Assembly: GCA_014730235.1 (NCBI GenBank) | Contig: WJIO01000268.1 | Coordinates: 1 to 14,929 of the forward strand | Length of the DNA stretch: 14,929 nt | Direction: 5' to 3' | DNA from: Candidatus Poribacteria bacterium | GTDB lineage: Bacteria > Poribacteria > DTPJ01 > WJIO01 | Shown: positions 7,837 to 14,280 of the stretch, piece after piece | How positions within the stretch are numbered: the stretch's first letter is position 1 | Layout: the number at the start of each line of letters is the position of its first letter | The notes under the pieces: generated by a model | Told to the model about the DNA's origin: nothing | Databases searched by the model: none | What the model saw: the letters and a program-made list of their open reading frames with translations, nothing else | Program-made: the position numbers and the translations under genes

Positions 7837-7853
7837 TTTTTGGAGGAAAGATA

Positions 7854-8615
7854 TTGTTAGCCAAAAGAATTATACCATGTCTGGATGTAAAAGACGGTAG
7901 AGTGGTAAAGGGTATAAATTTCCAGGAACTCCGGGACGCCGGGGATCCGGTGGAAGTAGCCGCCATGTATGACCGGCAGGGAGCAGATGAGGTTACATTC
8001 CTTGATATTACAGCTTCCCATGAAGAACGTAAAACCATGATTGATGTAGTACAGAGAACTGCTCAACAGGTATTCATGCCCCTGACGGTAGGTGGTGGAA
8101 TACGGGATGTTGACGACATAAGGGAACTGCTGAACGCAGGAGCAGATAAAGTTTCCATAAACACCGCCGCTGTGGAAAGGCCTGAATTTGTCAGGGAAGC
8201 TTCTGATAGATTTGGCAGTCAATGTATAGTGGTGGCTATTGATGCGAAAAGAAGAGAAAACGGAGATGGATGGGAAGTATATACTTATGGAGGTAGAAAG
8301 ACGACGGATATTGATGCCATACAATGGGCAAAACAGGTAGAAAAGCTTGGGTCAGGTGAGATACTCCTGACAAGTATGGACTGCGACGGCACAAAAGCTG
8401 GTTATGATATTGATCTAAACCGTCGTATATCTGAATCGGTAAATATACCGGTTATCGCCTCTGGTGGTGCAGGAAATCTTGAACATCTTTACGAAGCATT
8501 TGTTCAAGGCAAAGCCGATGCTGTCCTCGCTGCATCAATATTTCATTATCAAGAATATACAATCCAGGAAGCCAAAGAGTATCTAAGGAACAAGGATGTT
8601 CCTATCAGAATATAA
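7854..8615 (+). CDS. hisF: Imidazole glycerol phosphate synthase cyclase subunit HisF
   Basis: HisF takes ammonia from the HisH glutaminase and PRFAR to make imidazole-glycerol phosphate and AICAR in histidine synthesis. The (beta/alpha)8 barrel is complete: [19 protein letters not shown] (2-20), [10 protein letters not shown] (76-85), VVAIDAKR (126-133), [15 protein letters not shown] (171-185) and [12 protein letters not shown] (200-211). I chose TTG at 7854, not the upstream ATG at 7833. GGAGG ends 7 nt before it, and the 253-aa product then puts the two catalytic aspartates exactly at family positions D11 and D130. No hisH or other his gene is in the window, so its position beside a dehydrogenase and a PRPP synthetase is scattered rather than a his operon. 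It starts 17 nt after the dehydrogenase stop. Confidence 0.96.
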   Translation: MLAKRIIPCLDVKDGRVVKGINFQELRDAGDPVEVAAMYDRQGADEVTFLDITASHEERKTMIDVVQRTAQQVFMPLTVGGGIRDVDDIRELLNAGADKVSINTAAVERPEFVREASDRFGSQCIVVAIDAKRRENGDGWEVYTYGGRKTTDIDAIQWAKQVEKLGSGEILLTSMDCDGTKAGYDIDLNRRISESVNIPVIASGGAGNLEHLYEAFVQGKADAVLAASIFHYQEYTIQEAKEYLRNKDVPIRI

Positions 8616-8636
8616 TTTTTTTTGGAGGAATGCTAT

Positions 8637-9692
8637 ATGTCCGTTGATAAAGAATTATTGGAAAGTATCAAAGAAGAACTTCGGGAAGAAATAAGAGAAG
8701 AAATTATGGGTATAATGGTCTTCACTGGAAGATCTAATAAAAAGCTTGCAAAGAGGATTGAAAAATCGCTAAAGAAAAAGCTGAAAAAAAATGACTTTAA
8801 GCTGAGTGAAATCGAATTTACTGACTTTGATAACCAGAATATTAAGGTAAAAAGTCTGGAAAGTGTAAGGGGTAAAGACGTTTTTGTTATACAAACATCA
8901 TGCCCTCCGGTTCATAAAAACATAATGGAACTCCTTATAATGCTGCATGCCTTTAAAGGAGCTTCAGCCAAAAGAATTACGGCGGTAATACCATATTTTC
9001 CTTATGTCCGTTCGGACAAAAAAGATGAACCTCGCATATCCATCACCGCCAGGTTAATAGCTGATCTGCTAAAGACATCAGGGGCATCCCGAGTTTTGAC
9101 AATGGATCTGCATGCTGCACAAATTCAGGGTTTTTTTGATATGCCTGCGGATCAGCTTCTTGCTCTTCCTGTGTTCTGTGATTATTTTGAGTCCAAAAAC
9201 ATAAACGATATGGTAGTTGTGGCTGGAGATGTAGGTAGAGCAAAATTAAACAGGATGTATTCAGAAAAGCTGAAAGCACCTATGGCCGTCCTGGATAAAA
9301 GCCGAAGGGGCCTTGATGGTAAACCCCAAATACTGGCTGTTACCGGAGAAGTTTCAGGCAAAAACGCTGTTATGTTTGATGATGAAATCCTTACTGGTGG
9401 TTCTTTGATAGCGTTGGTTGACGCACTAAAAGAAAATGGCGTTAAAGATATATATGCCGGTATAACTCACGGTATTTTGGCTAAAAATGCTGTTGAGCGT
9501 ATAGAAAAATCTGATATAAAGGAATTGGTAGTTACAGATACAGTGCGTATACCAAAGAAAAAACTTGACAATTCAACAAAAATCAAGGTCATATCCGTTG
9601 CCGATTTATTTGCCGAAACAATTATACGCATACACTGTGGTCAATCTGTCAGTCCCTTATTTGGTGTTGATACAGAAAAATGTGACATTTGA
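8637..9692 (+). CDS. prs: Divergent ribose-phosphate pyrophosphokinase (PRPP synthetase)
   Basis: The family makes PRPP from ribose-5-phosphate and ATP. Core motifs are present: VFTGRSNKKLAKRIEKSL (28-45), YFPYVRSDKKD (120-130, the flexible-loop motif usually YxxxRQDRK), TMDLHAAQIQGFFDMP (155-170), LDKSRRG (219-225) and the PRPP loop MFDDEILTGGSL (247-258). The protein is 351 aa; class I enzymes are usually about 310-320. The extra length includes an acidic, helix-prone N-terminal extension (about 1-25, ESIKEELREEIREEI) that canonical Prs lacks. I chose ATG at 8637 because GGAGG (8624-8628) lies 8 nt upstream; the longer frame from TTG at 8622 would overlap that site. It follows hisF by 21 nt and supplies the PRPP that histidine synthesis uses. 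Being divergent, it could be a second Prs paralogue. Confidence 0.9.
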   Translation: MSVDKELLESIKEELREEIREEIMGIMVFTGRSNKKLAKRIEKSLKKKLKKNDFKLSEIEFTDFDNQNIKVKSLESVRGKDVFVIQTSCPPVHKNIMELLIMLHAFKGASAKRITAVIPYFPYVRSDKKDEPRISITARLIADLLKTSGASRVLTMDLHAAQIQGFFDMPADQLLALPVFCDYFESKNINDMVVVAGDVGRAKLNRMYSEKLKAPMAVLDKSRRGLDGKPQILAVTGEVSGKNAVMFDDEILTGGSLIALVDALKENGVKDIYAGITHGILAKNAVERIEKSDIKELVVTDTVRIPKKKLDNSTKIKVISVADLFAETIIRIHCGQSVSPLFGVDTEKCDI

Positions 9693-9762
9693 TATCTATT
9701 CACACAGTCATCCATTTCCATAATAAAAAACACTGGCGGTTTTCAAACCTTTAACTCCATTT

Positions 9763-11718
9763 TCAGCTTTGAACGGCCTTTATGATATTATCCACATCAT
9801 ATACACAACCACCCCATGTGCCGCCGCTGACACTTTGTAGAGCAGCCCAGATACGGGTATCATCCGGCAGGTTTTCATCCGGTGACAGATCAGGACGCAT
9901 AGATCTTTCTGATAATATTTTCGTTCCTTTCTCCTGTCCGAATATTTCATCCTTATTGCCTATGAGGTCAATGCTTCCTTCCAGTCGATTTCGGTCTACG
10001 ATAATCTGGATAATATCACCTTCCAGAACCTTACCGATAGGTCCTCCTGCCAGGGCTTCCGGGCCTATGTGACCTATACAGGCTCCGGTTGAAACACCGG
10101 AAAAACGGGCATCTGTTAAAACTGCCACATGCTTCCCAAAGGAAAGATGTTTCAAAGCCGCTGTTACCTGGTAAATCTCTTCCATACCTGCACCCATAGG
10201 TCCTCGACAGATTATAACCATAATATCACCGGGCTTTATATTATTATCAGTATTGCCTTTGATTGCATTAATAGCGTCGCTTTCTCTTACAAAAACCCGG
10301 GCCGGGCCCTTCATGCGAAAAACACCATCTGAATCCACCACAGATGGATCAATAGCTGTGCTTTTAATTACCGATCCTTCCGGGGCAAGGTTACCTCTCG
10401 GGAATGTTACAGTGCTGGTCAAACCCTTTTGTCTGGCCTTCTCTGGACTCATAATTACATCATCAGGATCAACCCCATCCTTTTCGGTAAGTATTTTTTT
10501 CAACCGTTTACGCCGCTCTGAATTCTCCCACCAGTCGAGGTTTTCTTTCAATGTCATACCTGAAGCTGTCATAACCGATTCATCCAGGAGTTCCATTTCC
10601 CTGAGATTAAGCATAACTTCCGGCACTCCTCCAGCCAGAAATACCCTGACTGTGGGGTGTCCAACCGGGCCATTGGGTATAACATCAACCAGTCTTGGAA
10701 CTTGCCTGTTGATCCTTATCCAATCATCTACATCAGGACGTCTAAGACCGGTGGCATGGGCGATAGCCGGGATATGCAGTAGCAAATTCGTCGAACCGCC
10801 GCAGGCAGCGTGAATAATCATGGAGTTGCGGACAGCGGCTTCTGTCAATACCTCTTTTACTGCAATACCTTTCTTTTGAAGGTTCAGCATAGATCGGGCA
10901 GATCGTTTTGCTATATCCAGCCATATGGCCTGACCTGATGGTGCTAAGGCCGAATGTGGAAGAGTTAATCCCAGGGCTTCGGAAACTACCTGAGATGTCC
11001 CAGCCGTACCTAAAAACTGGCATCCGCCGCCAGAACTGGCGCAGGCTTTACAACCAAGAATCGAAGCCTCTTGTAGGGAAAGTTCACCTCTGGAATATCT
11101 AGCACCTATGCTCTGCACTTTACCCAGGTCTTCACCTTTTTGTGGAGGTAATGTAACGCCGCCGGGAACAAGTATTGAAGGTAAATTCCTCATTGCTCCT
11201 ATGGCCATCATTGCTCCGGGCAGTCCTTTATCGCATGACGAAACAGCCATAATACCTTTTCTCCGGGGAAGAGAGCGAATTAATCTTCTGAGTAAAATTG
11301 CTGAATCGTTACGATAGGCTAAACTATCCATCATGCCAACTGTTCCCTGGGTCCGACCATCACAGGGATCTGAGCAGTATAAAGCATAGGGTAATACGCC
11401 TTGTCGCCTGAATTCTTTTGAAGCTTCGCGCATGGCCAGGTCGGTTTCCCAGTGTCCTGTATGTAACCCCAGAGCGGTGGGGCGGCCATCAGGATCACGA
11501 AGTCCGGCCAGGTTGCCGATTATCAGATACTGATCCCTGTCCAGTTCCGAAGATTCCCACCCCATGCCTGCATCTTCGGTCATGCCAAATATATGACCGC
11601 TGGGCCATTGGGTAAGCATTTGTCCGGTGAGAGGGAGTTGACCGGAAGGTCCTGCTGCGTTGGTTTGTATATCATAAATATATTTATTGTCAGAAGAAAG
11701 TATATTTTCAAATTTCAT
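9763..11718 (-). CDS. yjhG: IlvD/Edd-family sugar-acid dehydratase, YjhG/YagF (xylonate dehydratase) type
   Basis: From memory of E. coli YjhG and YagF, this 651-aa protein is close along its whole length: IYDIQTNAAGPSGQLPLTGQ (14-33), YALYCSDPCDGRTQG (111-125), VSSCDKGLPGAMM (159-171), KACASSGGGCQFLGTAGTSQ (224-243), SALAPSGQAIW, VDDWIRIN, TLKENLDWWENSERR and VSGGTWGGCVYDV at the C-terminus. Family members are Fe-S dehydratases; C119, C162 and C233 match the three conserved cluster positions. YjhG/YagF turn D-xylonate into 2-keto-3-deoxy-xylonate, and a related pentonate or hexonate is possible here. It stands alone on its strand, facing prs, with LamG upstream. Its ribosome site is weak (GGA about 10 nt before ATG). 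No aldolase or ketoacid dehydrogenase of the Weimberg or Dahms routes is present. Confidence 0.92.
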   Translation of the reverse strand: MKFENILSSDNKYIYDIQTNAAGPSGQLPLTGQMLTQWPSGHIFGMTEDAGMGWESSELDRDQYLIIGNLAGLRDPDGRPTALGLHTGHWETDLAMREASKEFRRQGVLPYALYCSDPCDGRTQGTVGMMDSLAYRNDSAILLRRLIRSLPRRKGIMAVSSCDKGLPGAMMAIGAMRNLPSILVPGGVTLPPQKGEDLGKVQSIGARYSRGELSLQEASILGCKACASSGGGCQFLGTAGTSQVVSEALGLTLPHSALAPSGQAIWLDIAKRSARSMLNLQKKGIAVKEVLTEAAVRNSMIIHAACGGSTNLLLHIPAIAHATGLRRPDVDDWIRINRQVPRLVDVIPNGPVGHPTVRVFLAGGVPEVMLNLREMELLDESVMTASGMTLKENLDWWENSERRKRLKKILTEKDGVDPDDVIMSPEKARQKGLTSTVTFPRGNLAPEGSVIKSTAIDPSVVDSDGVFRMKGPARVFVRESDAINAIKGNTDNNIKPGDIMVIICRGPMGAGMEEIYQVTAALKHLSFGKHVAVLTDARFSGVSTGACIGHIGPEALAGGPIGKVLEGDIIQIIVDRNRLEGSIDLIGNKDEIFGQEKGTKILSERSMRPDLSPDENLPDDTRIWAALQSVSGGTWGGCVYDVDNIIKAVQS

Positions 11719-11744
11719 ATAGCGTTAATCCATTTGTTAAAAAC

Positions 11745-11782
11745 AAACAACGGCAGTTTAAATATTTAAACTGCCGTTGTTT
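11745..11782 (-). terminator. Perfect 38-nt palindrome, probable LamG terminator or leader hairpin of the dehydratase
   Basis: AAACAACGGCAGTTTAAAT (11745-11763) is followed at once by its exact reverse complement (11764-11782), with no spacer. On the minus strand it follows the intact LamG gene and is trailed by a T-rich run (GTTTTTAAC), as an intrinsic terminator would be. It also lies between a candidate promoter and the start of the dehydratase. It could therefore serve as an attenuator, or as a DNA-level operator given its perfect symmetry. Confidence 0.7.
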
Positions 11783-11793
11783 AAATAAAAACT

Positions 11794-11802
11794 TTTATAC
11801 CA
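11794..11802 (-). promoter_or_regulatory. Candidate extended -10 for the dehydratase gene
   Basis: On the minus strand the sequence reads TGGTATAAA, an extended -10 (TGN-TATAAA), just after the LamG stop. There is no clear -35. Transcription would start near 11787, immediately before the 38-nt palindrome, giving a leader of about 70 nt. Confidence 0.35.
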
Positions 11803-11824
11803 CACATTGAAATTCATCGGATTT

Positions 11825-12604
11825 TTATTTGGATTTAATACCTGCCCAGGTTGTAGCAAGCTTGCCGGAAAATTCAACAGGTGCTATACCAGTTGCCATC
11901 CCTAATCCTCTGTTATAAATATCATTAATATCATTTTCACTCAGAGCCACATTAAAAATACCGACATCATCAATGATACCATTGAAAACTTCACCTATTG
12001 TGCCGGATGCACCAATTCTTAATTCGTTTGCAGCTTCTATAACACCGCCGCCTGCTCCCCATGTATCGAAGAGTTCACCATTTATATAAAGCTCTGTAGG
12101 ATCTGCAGACATTACACCGGCAACATGCACCCATTCATCACTGGGAAGGTTATAATTAAATATCGCTATCCCACTTCCTCCAGAAGTATATACCTGGAAT
12201 TGGTTTGTTATAAAATTAATACCATAGGAATAGTTACCTGTGCGTTTTGCCATAATTCCCTGCCATGCGGCTGCGCTTCCAACTGTAGGATATACCCAGG
12301 CACACATCGTTACTTCACCGCCAGTTGGTATATTCATACTTTCAGTATCCCCACAATCAACAGAAGTAGACGAACCATCAAACTCCAGAGCCATGCCAAG
12401 TTTACCATCAACCCACTTGGGATCGCTCAAGAGAGTTCCGTGATTTTCATTTCCAGAGGAATCTTCGGCAGTATCGCCATCTCCTTCGTCAAAAAACCAT
12501 ATACCAACCATCGTTTCCGGATCAATCTTGGCATAAGTTGGACTGGTTAAAATACCAGCAACAAATAAAACAGCCATGCTAATTAACAAACAACTTGCTT
12601 TCAT
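11825..12604 (-). CDS. Secreted LamG (concanavalin-A-like) domain protein, intact copy
   Basis: This 259-aa protein has a signal peptide (hydrophobic about 5-20, cleavage likely after SPTYA-K) and one LamG/Laminin_G_3 jelly-roll domain (about 28-230). Recognisable strands are MVGIWFFDEGDGDTAEDSSG (32-51), ALEFDGSSTSVDCG (72-85), TMCAWVYP (99-106), EWVHVAGVM (157-165), ELYINGELF (171-179), NELRIGA (193-199) and GIIDDVGIFNVALSENDIN (209-227). A short tail, FSGKLATTWAGIKSK, follows the domain. The domain usually binds sugars or other ligands outside the cell; no catalytic residues are visible. It is the intact relative of the broken gene at 76-609, and the two share the start block, the core and the tail. 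GGAGG on the complement of 12611-12615 fits the start. A hairpin ends the transcript at 11745-11782. Confidence 0.87.
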   Translation of the reverse strand: MKASCLLISMAVLFVAGILTSPTYAKIDPETMVGIWFFDEGDGDTAEDSSGNENHGTLLSDPKWVDGKLGMALEFDGSSTSVDCGDTESMNIPTGGEVTMCAWVYPTVGSAAAWQGIMAKRTGNYSYGINFITNQFQVYTSGGSGIAIFNYNLPSDEWVHVAGVMSADPTELYINGELFDTWGAGGGVIEAANELRIGASGTIGEVFNGIIDDVGIFNVALSENDINDIYNRGLGMATGIAPVEFSGKLATTWAGIKSK

Positions 12605-12630
12605 CTCGATCCTCCTGCATACCTACAATA

Positions 12631-12659
12631 ATAGTAATTAAAATTAATAGCTTTTGTAA
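12631..12659 (-). promoter_or_regulatory. Candidate LamG promoter
   Basis: On the minus strand, TTACAA (complement of 12654-12659) and TACTAT (complement of 12631-12636) are separated by 17 nt. Transcription would start about 20 nt before the ATG, just upstream of the GGAGG. Confidence 0.4.
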
Positions 12660-12688
12660 CCTCTTCAATAGACCTTATTAAATTTAAC

Positions 12689-12801
12689 TCTTCTGGGTTC
12701 AGTGTGGTTATAATTGAAATCCTCTCAACTTGTCATTCCTGCTCTTGCAGGAATGACAGTATAAAGAACTTTCTTATCTTTACCACACTGAACCCGGAAG
12801 A
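12689..12801. repeat. Palindromic repeat copy B inside a 20-bp outer inverted repeat
   Basis: The core TGTCATTCCTGC (12731-12742), loop TCTT, GCAGGAATGACA (12747-12758) has the same arms as copies A and C. Around it is a long inverted repeat: TCTTCTGGGTTCAGTGTGGT at 12689-12708 pairs with 12782-12801 at 19 of 20 positions, the exception being a G-T wobble (12694 with 12796). The spacers are nearly equal, 22 and 23 nt. Beyond a small bulge, AATTTA near 12681 can pair with TAAATT near 12806. The adjacent genes are divergent, so it is not a simple terminator. Confidence 0.88.
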
Positions 12802-12955
12802 ACCCTAAATTATTCTATCAATTCCTCAATTCCAACAACTACACTTAGTAGTTTCCCGTCACATTTATCAAGGTATTCAATAGATTAAACGCAGAATATT
12901 ATAATTAAAGTAAATTATGATGTCAATAATTTTTTGAAAAAATGATAATTAATGC

Positions 12956-12984
12956 TTGACTTTTTTATAAAAATAGTGTAAAAT
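12956..12984 (+). promoter_or_regulatory. Strong sigma-70-type promoter of the recombinase gene
   Basis: TTGACT (12956-12961) and TAAAAT (12979-12984) are separated by exactly 17 nt, and a TG stands just before the -10. An overlapping TATAAT at 12984-12989 is badly spaced. Transcription would start near 12991, about 40 nt before the recombinase ATG. Confidence 0.65.
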
Positions 12985-13008
12985 ATAATATGGGTAAATA
13001 GTTTTACA
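12977..13008. promoter_or_regulatory. Inverted repeat over the recombinase promoter, possible operator or recombinase subsite
   Basis: TGTAAAA (12977-12983) and TTTTACA (13002-13008) form a perfect 7-bp inverted repeat with 18 nt between. The total of 32 bp is in the size range of a serine-resolvase binding subsite. It covers the -10 and the likely transcription start, so a protein bound here would repress the gene. Confidence 0.4.
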
Positions 13009-13029
13009 TTTTGATAAAAAGGAATCTCA

Positions 13030-13647
13030 ATGAGTAAAGTAATAGGTTATATTCGTATTTGCTCACAGAAGCAGGAAATTGAAAATCAGCAAACGTCTAT
13101 ATCTAGATATGCGGATAAAAATAACCTGAAAATTGATGATTTTGTTGATATAGATTTATCAATTCGTAAGATTCAGAAAGAAAGACAGATTACTCAATTA
13201 TTAAATACGCTAAATTCTTATGATACCTTGATTGTTGCAGAATTATCCCGTTTAGGTCGCTCATTAAATCAAATAATTGATCTAATAAAAAAGTTAATGA
13301 GAAAAGGGGTTAGGTTGATAACAGTTAAGGAAGGGATAGATACTGGTCAGGATAATACGGTTACAAAGACTCAGATGGCTATGTTTAACCTATTTGCCGA
13401 AATTGAACGAGACCTGCTATCCCAGCGCACAAGGGAAGGCCTTGCAAGAGCCAGAAAAGAAGGAAAAATTTTGGGAAGACCTAAAGGTAGTAAAGGAACT
13501 TCGATTCTGGATGGTAAAGAAGATCAAATAAAAGAATACCTTAAAAAAGGTATTAACAAGACAGCTATAGCTAAATTAATGGATGTATCTAGACCTACTG
13601 TCGTTAATTTTATCAAAAGCAGGGATATAGATAAAGGAGTAAGATAA
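13030..13647 (+). CDS. Small serine recombinase (resolvase/invertase family) with Cys at the catalytic Ser position
   Basis: This 205-aa protein is a small serine recombinase. The catalytic domain opens with GYIRICSQKQEIENQQ (6-21) and contains ELSRLGRSLNQIIDLI (71-86), LITVKEGIDT (96-105) and the dimer helix AMFNLFAEIERDLLSQRTREGLARARKEGK (117-146), then GRPKG (149-153). A C-terminal helix-turn-helix (about 164-197, TAIAKLMDVSRPTVVNFI) follows. Arg9, Arg74, Arg77 and Glu124 match family active-site and interface positions. Aligned with the usual GYxRVST block, the nucleophile position is Cys11 (codon TGC), and Ser12 sits where Thr normally is. The family makes paired double-strand breaks through a phosphoserine link; whether Cys11 or Ser12 acts here is unknown. 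It has its own promoter, and its stop overlaps the next start by 1 nt. Confidence 0.92.
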   Translation: MSKVIGYIRICSQKQEIENQQTSISRYADKNNLKIDDFVDIDLSIRKIQKERQITQLLNTLNSYDTLIVAELSRLGRSLNQIIDLIKKLMRKGVRLITVKEGIDTGQDNTVTKTQMAMFNLFAEIERDLLSQRTREGLARARKEGKILGRPKGSKGTSILDGKEDQIKEYLKKGINKTAIAKLMDVSRPTVVNFIKSRDIDKGVR

Positions 13648-14201
13648 TGGCAAAAAAATATAATTACAACCACCTGTTTTCAATAGGTGTTGAGGAATCA
13701 TGGATAGAATCACTGGATAAGAAGATAATACCTCAGGGCTTGAAAAAAAAGCTTTTGGATAAAGGCTTAGAATTTGATAATGAAAATGTTAGAATCAACA
13801 AAAAATCATCATCTTGGTCAGTGGATAATTATATATTCAGATACAAAAGTCGCCTTTCCGTAAATGAGCGTGTTATTAATACTTCTGCATTGACTGATAA
13901 CAGGTGGGTGCAGGAAGTGGATGAAGAGGAATTACCGGAAAAAAGACAAAAGCTTGTTTCATACCTTATGGAGCGTTTTAAATTAAAGCCAAATATGGCA
14001 AAGAAGGAAAGTAATAAGTATTTCAACAAGCACTTTAAAAGACTTAAATGGTTTAAATACATTGAAGATGATGAAGAATTGCCTGAAACAAGAAAGGCTA
14101 TGAAAGAATATCTTTCAGAGCGTTTCGGCTTTAATAATAAGGAAGCCAGAACCGAAGCCATATTATATTCGGTGGATATTCAGAAATTGGCAAAGATATA
14201 G
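13647..14201 (+). CDS. Unknown protein with tandem internal duplication, coupled to the recombinase
   Basis: I do not recognise this 184-aa family. The protein is highly charged, with no signal peptide or membrane segment. It contains two copies of a roughly 40-residue unit with a 49-residue period: DEEELPEKRQKLVSYLMERF (92-111) and DDEELPETRKAMKEYLSERF (141-160), each followed by a Lys/Asn-rich stretch and another helix. W87 and F136 precede the two copies. The N-terminal part (1-85, SIGVEESWIESLDKKIIPQG and a Lys-rich middle) is different. The ATG overlaps the recombinase stop (TAATG), with GGAG (13636-13639) 7 nt upstream, so translation is probably coupled. The position suggests an accessory, directionality or cargo protein of the recombinase; a nucleic-acid- or protein-binding role is inference. 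Transcription should end at the hairpin at 14238-14273. Confidence 0.75.
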   Translation: MAKKYNYNHLFSIGVEESWIESLDKKIIPQGLKKKLLDKGLEFDNENVRINKKSSSWSVDNYIFRYKSRLSVNERVINTSALTDNRWVQEVDEEELPEKRQKLVSYLMERFKLKPNMAKKESNKYFNKHFKRLKWFKYIEDDEELPETRKAMKEYLSERFGFNNKEARTEAILYSVDIQKLAKI

Positions 14202-14237
14202 ATTGTTATATTTTGATTAATTAATTTGGTAGACGCA

Positions 14238-14273
14238 TTTTTGTCATTCCTGCATTTGCAGGAATGACAAAAA
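14238..14273. terminator. Palindromic repeat copy C serving as a bidirectional terminator
   Basis: A perfect 17-bp inverted repeat (14238-14254 with 14257-14273) has a 2-nt loop. It contains the shared core TGTCATTCCTGC (14242-14253), ATTT, GCAGGAATGACA (14258-14269?), with the arms adjoining runs of T and A on the two sides. It lies between convergent genes that end at 14201 and 14281. The U-tracts on both strands make this copy, unlike A and B, a good two-way intrinsic terminator. The second arm can be placed 1 nt to either side because the loop can pair partly. Confidence 0.8.
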
Positions 14274-14280
14274 GTAAAAT

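Larger units (their letters stand above)
12605..13029. other. A/T-rich divergent intergenic region, 425 bp
   Basis: The leftward LamG gene and the rightward recombinase gene are read from here. The region contains a LamG promoter candidate, a large nested palindrome (12689-12801), an A/T-rich stretch with the small palindrome ATTTTTTGAAAAAAT (12929-12943), and a strong recombinase promoter overlapped by an inverted repeat. I see no gene in it. Confidence 0.7.

Noticed and set aside
7833-7853. Upstream ATG start for hisF
   Set aside because: The ribosome site at 7842-7846 would lie inside the gene, and the catalytic aspartates would be shifted by 7 from the family positions. The TTG at 7854 restores D11 and D130.
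9693-9762. Possible terminator between the convergent prs and dehydratase genes
   Set aside because: The only symmetry is GGTTT-TC-AAACC (9738-9749), a 5-bp stem with a 2-nt loop. It is too weak to call.
12929-12943. ATTTTTTGAAAAAAT as a regulatory palindrome
   Set aside because: Such symmetry is expected by chance in sequence this rich in A and T.
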